Positions 1 through 7,189 are shown, counted from the stretch's first letter. The stretch: 64,000 bases of DNA from a bacterium (GCA_004560375.1 SFVC01000016.1:9131-73130), one strand, 5' to 3'. Notes: generated by a model from the letters alone, not told the origin. Made by a program: numbers and translations.

Positions 1-1
1 G

Positions 2-322
2 ACGCGCCAGCGTTTCTATCTCTATAACCCGTTTTTCGACGGCGATACCCGGGTGAACCTGATGCAGGTATGGGATTATCCTGCCGATGGCTCCATCATC
101 TTCAACCTGCTGTACACCTTTGAGCGGGACAACAGGATCTTCCAAAAGGAAATTTTTGAGGAGCGATACCACCCCATACCCCGGAAGCTCTTGCTGGACG
201 CACTGGCAGAACTGGGGTATCAGGAGGTGCGGCAGTTCCCCTTCCCCGCCTTTGTGAACCGGGATCCGGAACAGGCCGAGTGGTACTGTGTTCTGGCCCG
301 GAAGCCGTTGGGGATCGCATAA
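2..322 (+). CDS. class I SAM-dependent methyltransferase, C-terminal fragment
   Basis: The reading frame is open from the window edge, so the gene begins upstream and only about 106 C-terminal residues are seen. An internal GTG at 53 is unlikely to be the true start because in-frame coding sequence continues to its left. The visible part (strands containing NPFFDGDTRVNLMQVWD, then F-RDNRIFQKEIFEERYHPIP and a helix ending LAELGYQEV) looks like the last strands of a Rossmann methyltransferase that writes a Tyr-rich beta sheet followed by the pattern 'R.HRL...LL..AGF'. The SAM-binding motif lies outside the window, so the substrate cannot be inferred. Confidence 0.6.
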   Translation, partial: TRQRFYLYNPFFDGDTRVNLMQVWDYPADGSIIFNLLYTFERDNRIFQKEIFEERYHPIPRKLLLDALAELGYQEVRQFPFPAFVNRDPEQAEWYCVLARKPLGIA

Positions 323-338
323 GGGGGCGGGGTGTTTT

Positions 339-581
339 ATGAAGCTCCAACAAGCCCGCAAGATCCTTCTGGCCCTCCTGATCGCCCTGGCCCTGTCCCT
401 GCTGCTGGCCGCCCTGCTGGGCAGCCTGCTGCTGGGCCTGCTGGCCGTGGCCCTCCTGCTGGCCTTCATCGCCTGTGCCTTTTCCAGCTGGCGCTGCCCC
501 CACTGCGGCGCGTTCCTGGGCTGGAACCTGGGCAAAGGCATCCCCTTCTGCCCCTACTGCCATCAGCGGCTGGATTTATAG
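339..581 (+). CDS. small membrane protein with C-terminal zinc ribbon
   Basis: The protein has 80 residues. The ATG at 339 is preferred over a GTG at 288 because a purine-rich site (AAGGGGGCGGGG, 321-332) sits just upstream and the earlier start would overlap the preceding gene. Residues 8-45 are almost purely Leu/Ala/Ile/Val and can form two transmembrane helices. The C-terminus has two Cys pairs, CPHCG and CPYC, about 18 residues apart, as in a zinc ribbon facing the cytoplasm. No family name is recognised. It lies 16 bases after the methyltransferase and may be co-transcribed with it. Confidence 0.6.
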   Translation: MKLQQARKILLALLIALALSLLLAALLGSLLLGLLAVALLLAFIACAFSSWRCPHCGAFLGWNLGKGIPFCPYCHQRLDL

Positions 582-667
582 CCCCCCTGCAAGCTGCGCG
601 GCATCGTGTCGTGTCAAAAACGTAGAGGTCATAGACCCGTTCGTCAGCGAGCTTCAAGTTCTTTTTG

Positions 668-695
668 GATACTTTTTCTTTCAAGAAAAAGTATC
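668..695. repeat. dispersed hairpin repeat, copy 1
   Basis: GATACTTTTTCTT and its exact reverse complement flank a 2-base centre. It stands 51 bases before ldh. Related hairpins with a TTTCT core occur at 17998, 19116, 61979 and 63928. There is no T-run beyond the stem, so it is not a clear terminator. Confidence 0.6.
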
Positions 696-745
696 ACCCC
701 TTTTCGTTTGGGCACACTAAGCCCAAAACGGAAGGGGGTTTTCCC

Positions 746-1693
746 ATGCTCAACCACCGCAAGGCCGCCGTCATCGGCTGCGGCTTCGTGGGCTCCGCCA
801 TCGCCTTCAGCCTGATCCAGCGGGGCCTGTTCAGCGAATTAGTCCTCATCGACGCCAACCGGGACAAGGCGGAGGGCGAGGCCATGGATCTCAGCCACGG
901 CCTGCCCTATATCGCCGCCATGGACGTGTACGCCGGCACCTACGACGACCTGACCGACTGCGCCCTAATCATCGTCACCGCCGGGGCCAACCAGAAGCCC
1001 GGCCAGACCCGATTAGAGCTCATCGGCCAGAACGTAAATATTCTGAACTCCATCATCCCCCAGATCACCGCCCGCCCCTTCGAGGGCATCCTGCTCATCG
1101 TGTCCAACCCGGTGGACGTGCTGACCTACGCCGCCTTCCGGATCTCGGGCTACCCCGCCCACCGGGTCATCGGCTCGGGGACGGTGCTGGACTCCGCCCG
1201 GCTCAAGTACCTGCTGGGGGAGCACCTCAACGTGGACAGCCGTGGCATCCACGCCGTGATCATCGGCGAGCACGGCGACAGCGAGCTGGCGGTGTGGAGC
1301 GGGGCCAACGTGTCCGGGGTGCCGCTGGACGATTTCTGCACCATGCGGGGCCACACCAACCACCGGGAGGCGGAACAGCGCCTCTACGAGGAGGTGCGGG
1401 ACAGCGCCTACGAGATCATCAAGCGCAAGGGGGCCACCTACTACGGCATCGCCATGGCGGTGGCCCGGATCGCGGAGTGCGTGATGAAGGACGAACGGGC
1501 CATCCTGCCGGTGTCGGTGGTGCTGGGCGGGCAGTACGGCCTGCGGGATCTGGCGCTGTCCATCCCGTCCATCGTGGGCCGCCGTGGGGCGGAACAGATC
1601 CTGGAGATCCCCCTGGCAGACAATGAGCGGGAGGCGTTGAATTCCTCCGCCGCCCAGCTCCGGGAGGTCATTGACGGCCTGGAGCTGCCGTAA
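746..1693 (+). CDS. ldh: L-lactate dehydrogenase
   Basis: This is a 315-residue cytoplasmic enzyme that interconverts pyruvate and L-lactate using NADH, the usual way to regenerate NAD in fermentation. The Rossmann motif GCGFVG is at residues 11-16, the substrate loop TAGANQKPGQTR around 90, SNPVD around 125, and the catalytic His in GEHGDSE around 176. The length equals that of typical LDHs. The ATG at 746 follows GGAAGGGGG with good spacing; an in-frame ATG at 665 would add 27 residues of unlike composition and run through the hairpin at 668-695. Malate dehydrogenase is less likely because of the QKPGQTR loop. The gene appears to be monocistronic. Confidence 0.93.
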   Translation: MLNHRKAAVIGCGFVGSAIAFSLIQRGLFSELVLIDANRDKAEGEAMDLSHGLPYIAAMDVYAGTYDDLTDCALIIVTAGANQKPGQTRLELIGQNVNILNSIIPQITARPFEGILLIVSNPVDVLTYAAFRISGYPAHRVIGSGTVLDSARLKYLLGEHLNVDSRGIHAVIIGEHGDSELAVWSGANVSGVPLDDFCTMRGHTNHREAEQRLYEEVRDSAYEIIKRKGATYYGIAMAVARIAECVMKDERAILPVSVVLGGQYGLRDLALSIPSIVGRRGAEQILEIPLADNEREALNSSAAQLREVIDGLELP

Positions 1694-1724
1694 GGCCAAA
1701 AAGCAAACCCCCACGGGGCTGGCC

Positions 1725-1753
1725 TTGACAAGGGCCGCGCCGTGGGGTATAAT
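1725..1753 (+). promoter_or_regulatory. consensus sigma-A promoter of a putative antisense RNA
   Basis: TTGACA (1725-1730) and TATAAT (1748-1753) are both perfect, with a 17-base spacer. No protein start follows; instead a terminator-like hairpin lies about 60 bases beyond the expected start site near 1760. Confidence 0.8.
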
Positions 1754-1759
1754 CACAAT

Positions 1760-1854
1760 AGAAGGGCGCCGCACATCAGGCGGTTAGTCCTTTCAATGTG
1801 GTAACTCAAACGTATGAGAAACCGTCACTTGCCGGAGTGGCGGTTTCTGCTTTT
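1760..1854 (+). ncRNA. putative antitoxin RNA of a type I TA-like locus
   Basis: A transcript of about 95 nt is predicted between the consensus promoter at 1725-1753 and a hairpin at 1818-1847 (12-bp stem, one G-U pair on this strand, 6-base loop) followed by TGCTTTT. It is antisense to the last 10 codons and the 3' UTR of the 25-codon gene on the other strand (1825-1902). This is the convergent 3'-overlap arrangement of txpA/RatA and bsrG/SR4. The ends are inferred from sequence only. Confidence 0.6.
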
Positions 1855-1902
1855 CACAACAATCGTGACGGTATATCGTCCGATATGGAGCGTGATCCGC
1901 AT
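1825..1902 (-). CDS. 25-residue peptide, putative type I toxin
   Basis: The peptide begins MRITLHIGRYTVTIVV and ends with a basic tail, KSRNRHSGK. The ATG at 1902 has a very good Shine-Dalgarno (AAAGGGGGTGA, spacing about 5). The first 16 residues are hydrophobic enough to lie in a membrane; the tail carries five basic residues. Its own promoter is likely TTGCTT-17-TATATT at 2020-1992. The last codons fall within a hairpin shared with the antisense transcript at 1760-1854. No known toxin family is recognised by sequence; the toxin role is inferred from the locus layout. It could instead be a regulatory leader peptide, but no gene follows it on this strand before ldh, which runs the other way. 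Confidence 0.55.
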   Translation of the reverse strand: MRITLHIGRYTVTIVVKSRNRHSGK

Positions 1903-1991
1903 ATAGTCACCCCCTTTCGGGGTAGTGTGACCAGCCGCCTGTTCTAACTCGATATGTGCAGCGCCCAAGGCCCTTTTGCGGGGCCGACACC

Positions 1992-2020
1992 AATATACCA
2001 CGTAAACCGGCAAAAAGCAA
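1992..2020 (-). promoter_or_regulatory. putative promoter of the 25-residue peptide gene
   Basis: On the minus strand TTGCTT (2020-2015) and TATATT (1997-1992) are 17 bases apart, with a start near 1985. The -35 hexamer is also the T-tail of the terminator that ends the BlaR1-type gene (2020-2048). Confidence 0.5.
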
Positions 2021-2048
2021 GCGCCCCCGGCACAAAACCGGGGGCGCT
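2020..2048 (-). terminator. terminator of the BlaR1-type gene
   Basis: AGCGCCCCCGG and CCGGGGGCGCT form an 11-bp stem. On the minus strand it is followed by TGCTTTTT, a usable U-tract. Confidence 0.75.
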
Positions 2049-2059
2049 CCTGTTTCGCT

Positions 2060-3997
2060 TTAATGGTGTCCGCCGTGGTAGCCGTTCCCGTGGTGGGACT
2101 CGCTGTGGCGCCCGCTTTCATCGGGGTAACAGCCGGTGCGGGAGGGGAAGTTCTGGTCAATCGCCTCCGGCGGGCAGGCAATGGGCGCGGTATCCGCCCC
2201 ATTCCAGGCCGCCGCGCAGCTCCCGTCGCACACGCCGCCGCAGTGGGCGCCGTTGCAGCGGTAGATCACGCCGTCATGGGTATGGGCGCCCCAGACGGTG
2301 CAGCCCTCCACGGAGCACACGGGGAGCTGGGCAGGATCCACCAGGATGCAGTTCTCTCCCTGGTGGCAGTGCAGCCGGGTCTCGGTGCAGCCCTCCAGCC
2401 CGCAGTTGGTGGTGGGGGCGGTGGGCAGGCCGCAGACGATATCATCCCCCGCCCCGGCGGAATCCTCCACCTCCGGGTCATAGTCCGGCACAAACTCCGG
2501 CACGGCCTGTTCCCGCAGTTCCGCCGGCTCATAGCTCACCGCCAGCCGCTCCTCCTCGGGCAGGGCCCGATACCAGTCCAGCCACTCCAGCGTCTCCGCC
2601 GACAGGTCGGCCCGGTTGTAGGCGCGGCCGCGATACACCACGACTTCGGCCCAGCCGTTCTCCTCCGCCGCAGGGAAGATAAACCCGCTCACCACGGTGG
2701 CCGGATCCACGGGGGTCAGCTTGCCGTCCTCGTCCTTATAAAAGATGTTGAAGCCCGGCCGGTAATTGCCGTTTTCGTCCAAGCTGTCATGAACCAGCCC
2801 GCTGTCCTCCTGGAACACCCATTCCAACTCCTCGCCGTTCCCGGAGAGCGCCCGGGCCTGCTCCACAATCCGGTCGGCCTCCTCCCGGGTCATGGATCCG
2901 TCAGCCACCTGCTTGTTCAGGGACTGCTCAAGATAGTCCAGGTTGAGGGAGAAATACCTCAGCCCGTGGTTGCCATCGGTGGTCATGCTCCACACACTTG
3001 TGCTGGGCGCGGTGGACGTGGTGCTGTCCTCATCGGGCGCCTCCCTGGGCCCGCTGGCGAAGGCCACCGTCACCCCCGCCACCAGCGCCAGGGACAAAAC
3101 TACCCCCAAAACGGTGGTTTTCTTAAATTTCATCACGGATAAAATCCTTTCCTCGGCCGCTTTCCGGCCGAACGTCTGGCAGAAGGCGGGCTCCGCCCCC
3201 GCGGTGGCCAGGTTCACAAGGGTTTCGGCGTATTCCGCCCGCCGCTCCGCCCCCAGCTTCCGCACCGCCGCCCGGTCGCAGGCCAGCTCGATGTCCCGCC
3301 GCAGCAGCCGCGCCATCAGCCACACCGCCGGGTTCCACCAGTACAAAACCAGCGCCAGCGCCATGGCGTAATGCCACAGGTTATCCCGCCGCCGGGCGTG
3401 GACGCCCTCGTGGGCCAGCACGCAGTCCAGCGCCGCCCCGGACAGCCCCGGCCACAGCACCACCGTGGGCCGGGCCGCCCCGAAGGTGAGGGGCGCGCCG
3501 TCCATCACGCCCTCCCGCAGGCGGGCGCACTTGGGCAGGGGGGCATACCGGGGGTCGTCCTTGGGCAGGGGGATGGCCTCCGCCACCGCCCGCCGGGTGC
3601 GGCTCCAGCGCAGCGCATATCGCGCTGCCAGCACCAGCCCCACCCCAATCCACACGGACAGCGCCACCGCCTCCCAGGGGAAGGCGGATCCGGCGGGCTC
3701 CACCGGCCCCAGCCCGGGGTTAACCGTCCCGGGGGCCGGGGCGTTGACCGTGGGCAGGTTCCCCGCTCCCCCGACGGACACGGGGGCAGGCGTGGAGGCC
3801 GCCTCTGTCCGGGGCAGCAGCCCCCACAGGGACAGCCCGTTCTCCGGGAACACCGGGGCCAGCAGCCGGATCAGGCACACGAACCACAGGGCCAGCCGGG
3901 CCTCCGGGAGCAGCCGTCCGCCCAGCGCCCGCCGCAGCAGCGCCGCCGCCAGGATCAGCGCCGTGCCAAACACGGCGTTTTGCAGCAGTTGGGTCAT
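2060..3997 (-). CDS. BlaR1/MecR1-type M56 metallopeptidase sensor with Cys/His-rich tail
   Basis: This 645-residue membrane protein is encoded directly after a BlaI-type repressor. Family members sense a cell-wall signal and cleave their partner repressor. The N-terminus has several hydrophobic helices; the zinc-protease motif HEGVH is at about 196-200, with the downstream Glu in ELACD. A further helix near residue 305 leads to an outward-facing region of over 300 residues. There is no penicillin-binding domain; instead the last 125 residues hold 13 Cys and end in a run of Ser/His/Gly. The ATG at 3997 is chosen because GGCGGGC precedes it; an earlier start at 4024 would overlap blaI. The signal sensed is unknown. 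Confidence 0.85.
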   Translation of the reverse strand: MTQLLQNAVFGTALILAAALLRRALGGRLLPEARLALWFVCLIRLLAPVFPENGLSLWGLLPRTEAASTPAPVSVGGAGNLPTVNAPAPGTVNPGLGPVEPAGSAFPWEAVALSVWIGVGLVLAARYALRWSRTRRAVAEAIPLPKDDPRYAPLPKCARLREGVMDGAPLTFGAARPTVVLWPGLSGAALDCVLAHEGVHARRRDNLWHYAMALALVLYWWNPAVWLMARLLRRDIELACDRAAVRKLGAERRAEYAETLVNLATAGAEPAFCQTFGRKAAEERILSVMKFKKTTVLGVVLSLALVAGVTVAFASGPREAPDEDSTTSTAPSTSVWSMTTDGNHGLRYFSLNLDYLEQSLNKQVADGSMTREEADRIVEQARALSGNGEELEWVFQEDSGLVHDSLDENGNYRPGFNIFYKDEDGKLTPVDPATVVSGFIFPAAEENGWAEVVVYRGRAYNRADLSAETLEWLDWYRALPEEERLAVSYEPAELREQAVPEFVPDYDPEVEDSAGAGDDIVCGLPTAPTTNCGLEGCTETRLHCHQGENCILVDPAQLPVCSVEGCTVWGAHTHDGVIYRCNGAHCGGVCDGSCAAAWNGADTAPIACPPEAIDQNFPSRTGCYPDESGRHSESHHGNGYHGGHH

Positions 3998-4007
3998 AGC
4001 GCCCGCC

Positions 4008-4364
4008 TCACTTCCACGTCTCAATGATGGCCCTGAGCTGCTGGGCCTCCGACTGGGTCAGCTGTCCCTCGCTGAGGAACGCCGAGAGGAACTGGGTTTT
4101 GGATCCGCCGAACAGCCGGGTGATCAGGCTGTCCGTCTCCAGCCGCTGGACGTCCTCCCGGGAGATCAGCGGCGTGCACAGGAAGCCCGGCTCGGAGCGG
4201 CTCACCGCCCCCTTGTCCACCAGCTTCTTAATGACGGTATAGGTGGTGTTCCGGTTCCACCCGCAGGACGCCGCCAGCCGCTTGGCCAGCTCACCCGCGG
4301 ACATCGGCCCGTCCGCCCACAACGGCTCCATCACCCGGAGCTCCGAATCATACAGCTTTTCCAT
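4008..4364 (-). CDS. BlaI/MecI/CopY-family transcriptional repressor
   Basis: This is a 118-residue winged-helix repressor (penicillinase repressor family). The N-terminal half reads as winged helix, with ELRVMEPLWADGPMSAGELAKRL followed by the recognition region WNRNTTYTVIKKLVDKG; the C-terminal half is the dimerisation and cleavage part. The length is typical. It precedes the M56 sensor-protease gene by 10 bases, so the two form a signal-relay operon. Two dyads in the promoter (4399-4412 and 4423-4436) are the likely self-operators. Confidence 0.9.
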   Translation of the reverse strand: MEKLYDSELRVMEPLWADGPMSAGELAKRLAASCGWNRNTTYTVIKKLVDKGAVSRSEPGFLCTPLISREDVQRLETDSLITRLFGGSKTQFLSAFLSEGQLTQSEAQQLRAIIETWK

Positions 4365-4398
4365 AGGGAAGCGCCTCCTCAGGGTTGGGTTCTAAGTG

Positions 4399-4436
4399 AC
4401 TATCGCGATAGTACACTACAATACTACTGCAATAGT
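4399..4436 (-). promoter_or_regulatory. twin operator dyads of the BlaI-type repressor
   Basis: ACTATCGCGATAGT (4399-4412) is a perfect dyad, and ACTACTGCAATAGT (4423-4436) keeps the ACTA/TAGT ends. Their centres are 24 bp apart. They cover the -10 box and the transcription start of the promoter at 4449-4421, as expected for autorepression. Confidence 0.65.
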
Positions 4437-4449
4437 CACATCTTGTCAA
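4421..4449 (-). promoter_or_regulatory. promoter of the blaI-blaR1-type operon
   Basis: On the minus strand TTGACA (4449-4444) and TAGTAT (4426-4421) are separated by 17 bases. Confidence 0.7.
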
Positions 4450-4521
4450 GAGGTTTTGCAAAAATTGTTTGGCAGTCCGTCCGTCCTGTCCAGAATGGAA
4501 CCCGCCCCTGACAAATTTCTG

Positions 4522-4550
4522 TTGTCCTTTCCCCGGCCGTCTGCTATAGT
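4522..4550 (+). promoter_or_regulatory. promoter of the YihY/BrkB gene
   Basis: TTGTCC (4522-4527) and TATAGT (4545-4550) have a 17-base spacer, with the GTG start 30 bases downstream. Confidence 0.55.
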
Positions 4551-4579
4551 AGAGGAAACCGCAGAGAGGGGGCCCCGCC

Positions 4580-5440
4580 GTGAAAGAGAAGCTGGATCGC
4601 CTGCTCCGGGCCCATCCGCCCATCCGCTTCATCGCCGACGTGGTGGACGTGTATTTCTCCAAAAAGGTGGGCCGCGCCGCGGCGGAGTTGGCCTACTTCC
4701 TCATCCTCACCTTTTTCCCCGTGCTGATCTGCGTGTCCGCCTTCGTCAACGAGCTCCACCTGGATCTCACCGGACTGCTGAATCAGGCCGACCCCTTCCT
4801 GCCGGAGGGGGTGCTGGTCATCTTCCAGGACTATCTGACCTACATCGACACCAATCAGTCCACCGCCATGCTGCTCACCGGGGCTTTCCTCACCATTCTG
4901 TTCGCCTCCGCCGCCGTTCGGGGCCTGATGAACATCATGCACGAGCTGTATGGCCGGGCCACCTTCCTGGGCCTGCGGCAGGTGATCGCCAGCGTTCTGT
5001 TCTCCATCCTCCTGCTGGCCACCATCTACCTGTCCCTGGCGGTGGTGGTGACGGGTAACTGGTTCTTCCACCTGCTGGGCCAGGTGCTGAAGCTGGAGGA
5101 TCTGGTGGAGCGGTTCGGCATGTGGCAGTGGATGAAGTACCTGCTGCTGCTGGGCATGGTGTTCCTGTTCATCCTGCTGCTCTACCGGTTCGCCGCCCCC
5201 CTGGACAAACCCCGGCCTCCGGTGGTGCCCGGGGCGCTGGCGGCGTCGGCGGCGCTGGCGGCGGCGTCGGTGATCTTCTCCCTGCTCATGAGCGGCTCCA
5301 CCCGGTACTCCCTGATCTACGGCTCGCTGGCCTCGGTGATCATCATGCTGGTGTGGCTGTACCTGTGCGGCACCATCCTGATCCTGGGCAACGTGGTGAA
5401 TTTCGTGCTGTTCACCCACCGAAAGGAGCGCAGGCGGTAA
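4580..5440 (+). CDS. YihY/virulence factor BrkB family membrane protein
   Basis: This is a 286-residue integral membrane protein with about six hydrophobic segments. Family features include VYFSKKVGRAAAELAYFLILTFFP near residue 25, a polar segment with the conserved GLMNIMHELYG, and YGSLASVIIMLVWLYLCGTILILG near the C-terminus. The family was once called RNase BN, but that assignment was withdrawn; the function is unknown, possibly transport. The start is GTG at 4580 after AGAGGGGG. It is preceded by its own promoter and appears monocistronic. Confidence 0.88.
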   Translation: MKEKLDRLLRAHPPIRFIADVVDVYFSKKVGRAAAELAYFLILTFFPVLICVSAFVNELHLDLTGLLNQADPFLPEGVLVIFQDYLTYIDTNQSTAMLLTGAFLTILFASAAVRGLMNIMHELYGRATFLGLRQVIASVLFSILLLATIYLSLAVVVTGNWFFHLLGQVLKLEDLVERFGMWQWMKYLLLLGMVFLFILLLYRFAAPLDKPRPPVVPGALAASAALAAASVIFSLLMSGSTRYSLIYGSLASVIIMLVWLYLCGTILILGNVVNFVLFTHRKERRR

Positions 5441-5486
5441 CGCATAAAATCCCCCGCCCCCCGGCACACTATCGGATAGCTGTGAC

Positions 5487-5517
5487 GTATTTCCCCGCCC
5501 TTTGGGCGGGGAAATAC
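5487..5517. repeat. 14-bp perfect hairpin
   Basis: GTATTTCCCCGCCC and its exact complement flank TTT. An outer CTATCG/CGATAG pair encloses it. It lacks a T-tail and ends 28 bases before the next start, so it may lie in the 5' leader of the gene at 5545 or mark a repeat. Confidence 0.5.
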
Positions 5518-5544
5518 AGATATGCGATAGAGGGGGCGGCCATT

Positions 5545-6006
5545 ATGTGGCAGATCGGGGTCTGGGAACGGGACGAGGGGCTGGCGGAGCGGGTGAGCCT
5601 GCTGGCGGAGGGCCTGCCCGCCCTGGTGCGGGCCTGCCGGCACCCGGCCCTGCTGGCGGGGCTGGCGCTGGATCTGCTGGTGGTGTCGCCGGGGGCGGCG
5701 GGCTGGGCGGGGGCCGGGGCGCTGGCCTGCCGGACGGCCCTGCTCCCCGGGGGGCTGGCCTCCCTGACCCGGGGCCTGCCGGCGGACACCCTGATCAGCT
5801 ACGGCCCCTCCGGCCGGAACACCCTCACCCTGTCCAGCCTGGACGGCCAGCGGGCGTCGGTGGCGGTGCAGCGGGAGTTCGTCTCTCTGAGCGGCCGGGC
5901 GGTGGAGCGGCAGGAGCTCATCCTGCCCTACGACGGCGGAGCACCGGAGCTGCTGCTGGCCCAGGCGGGAGCGGCGCTGCTGCTGGGCCGCCTGCCGGCG
6001 GAATAA
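5545..6006 (+). CDS. hypothetical protein (153 aa)
   Basis: The ATG at 5545 follows GAGGGGGCGG. The protein starts MWQIGVWERDEGLAERV and is rich in Ala, Leu and Gly. A weakly hydrophobic stretch near residues 35-75 includes LLAGLALDLLVVSPGAAGWAGAG. The second half alternates strands, such as NTLTLSSLDGQRASVAVQREF. The start WQIGVWERDEGLA recalls receiver-like or P-loop N-termini only weakly, and no family is recognised. It lies between the YihY gene and the aroF promoter and is not obviously part of either unit. Confidence 0.55.
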   Translation: MWQIGVWERDEGLAERVSLLAEGLPALVRACRHPALLAGLALDLLVVSPGAAGWAGAGALACRTALLPGGLASLTRGLPADTLISYGPSGRNTLTLSSLDGQRASVAVQREFVSLSGRAVERQELILPYDGGAPELLLAQAGAALLLGRLPAE

Positions 6007-6029
6007 CAGCGGTTTTTCCGGGAAAGCCC

Positions 6030-6058
6030 TTGCTTTTTATCCGGTCAAAGTGTATAAT
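6030..6058 (+). promoter_or_regulatory. promoter of aroF
   Basis: TTGCTT (6030-6035) and TATAAT (6053-6058) have a 17-base spacer. The start would be near 6065, leaving a leader of about 100 nt. Confidence 0.7.
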
Positions 6059-6060
6059 AT

Positions 6061-6138
6061 TTCCGATTCAGTCCCACCTATGGGGAAATTTCGGAAGCTC
6101 ATGGCCCGCCCCGCGGGGCCCATGGGCTTCTTTTATTT
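6061..6138 (+). promoter_or_regulatory. attenuator-like leader of aroF
   Basis: TTCCGA (6061-6066) can pair with TCGGAA (6091-6096). The second arm overlaps the left arm of a longer stem (6095-6129, AAGC.CATGG.CC type) that is followed by CTTTTATTT. The two structures are mutually exclusive, as in an attenuator. A weak 29-codon frame (6080-6169) runs through it, contains TTC TTT TAT (Phe-Phe-Tyr) right after the stem, and overlaps the aroF start by 7 bases. There is no T-box consensus. Confidence 0.45.
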
Positions 6139-6162
6139 GAGTTTGAGAAGGGGTTGTTCCAT

Positions 6163-7185
6163 ATGGTAATTGTCATGAAACCCGGCGTAAGCCAGGAGAG
6201 CATTCAGGCCCTGGTGGCCGCCCTGGAGCGGGATCACGGCGTCTCCGTGGGCGTCACCAACGGCGTGGGCTGTTCCATCCTGGGCCTGGTGGGGGACACC
6301 GCCCACATCGACATGGACAAGCTCACCATGAACGACGACGTGGAGCGGGTCATGCGGGTGCAGGAGCCCTATAAGAAGGCCAACCGCAAATTCCACCCGG
6401 AGGACACGGTGGTGGACGTGTCCGGCGTGCCCATCGGCGGGCGGGATCACTTCACCGTCATCGCCGGCCCCTGCTCGGTGGAGAGCGAGGCGCAGATCAC
6501 CGGCGTGGCCCGGGACGTGAAGGCGGCGGGGGCGGCCCTGCTCCGGGGGGGCGCGTTCAAGCCCCGCACGTCCCCCTACTCCTTTCAGGGCATGGGGGCG
6601 GACGGCCTGGAGCTGCTGCTGGAGGCCAAGGCGGACACCGGCCTGCCCATCGTGTCCGAGCTGATGGCCCCCCGGTACTGCCAGCTGTTTGAGGAAAAGG
6701 TGGATCTGGTGCAGATCGGCGCCCGGAATATGCAGAACTTCGACCTGCTCAAGGAGGCGGGCAAGCTGTCCAAGCCCATCCTGCTCAAGCGGGGCCTGTC
6801 CAACACCTACGAGGAGTGGATCATGTCGGCGGAGTACATCATGGCCTCCGGCAACGAGAACGTGATCCTGTGCGAGCGGGGCGTCCGCACCTTTGAGACC
6901 TATACCCGGAACACTCTGGATCTGTCCGCCATCCCCGCCGTCCGGCGGATGAGCCACCTGCCCATCGTGGTGGATCCCTCCCACGCGGCGGGTATGTACT
7001 GGATGGTGGAGCCGCTGGCCATGGCGGCGGTGGCGGCGGGGGCGGACGGCCTCATGGTGGAGGTGCACAACGATCCCCCCTGCGCCAAGTGCGACGGGGC
7101 CCAGTCCCTGACGCCGGAGAAGTTCCGGCACCTGATGGGGAAGCTCACCCCGCTGGTGGAGCTGATGGGAAAGAAGCTGGTGTAA
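6163..7185 (+). CDS. aroF: 3-deoxy-7-phosphoheptulonate (DAHP) synthase, AroF type
   Basis: This 340-residue enzyme catalyses the first shikimate step: PEP plus erythrose-4-phosphate gives DAHP. Residues 1-85 form a ferredoxin-like regulatory domain (MVIVMKPGVSQESIQALVAAL), like that of the Thermotoga enzyme, which binds Tyr or Phe. The TIM barrel follows, with IAGPCSVES, RGGAFKPRTSPYSFQG, QIGARNMQNF, ILLKRG and VVDPSHAAG, and metal-binding Cys, His, Glu and Asp positions are present. ATG 6163 is preferred to an upstream TTG at 6154 because AGAAGGGG (6146-6153) is spaced for it. It stands at the head of the aro region, apart from aroB by two small genes. Confidence 0.93.
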   Translation: MVIVMKPGVSQESIQALVAALERDHGVSVGVTNGVGCSILGLVGDTAHIDMDKLTMNDDVERVMRVQEPYKKANRKFHPEDTVVDVSGVPIGGRDHFTVIAGPCSVESEAQITGVARDVKAAGAALLRGGAFKPRTSPYSFQGMGADGLELLLEAKADTGLPIVSELMAPRYCQLFEEKVDLVQIGARNMQNFDLLKEAGKLSKPILLKRGLSNTYEEWIMSAEYIMASGNENVILCERGVRTFETYTRNTLDLSAIPAVRRMSHLPIVVDPSHAAGMYWMVEPLAMAAVAAGADGLMVEVHNDPPCAKCDGAQSLTPEKFRHLMGKLTPLVELMGKKLV

Positions 7186-7189
7186 GCGC

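Noticed and set aside
4544..5467. Minus-strand frame of 307 codons opposite the YihY gene
   Set aside because: The composition is His/Gln/Glu low-complexity typical of an antisense shadow, and the + strand gene has clear membrane-protein features and a promoter.
6061..6138. T-box riboswitch in front of aroF
   Set aside because: No AGNGGTGGNACCGCG-type antiterminator bulge or specifier loop is visible; only a simple attenuator-like pair of stems is present.
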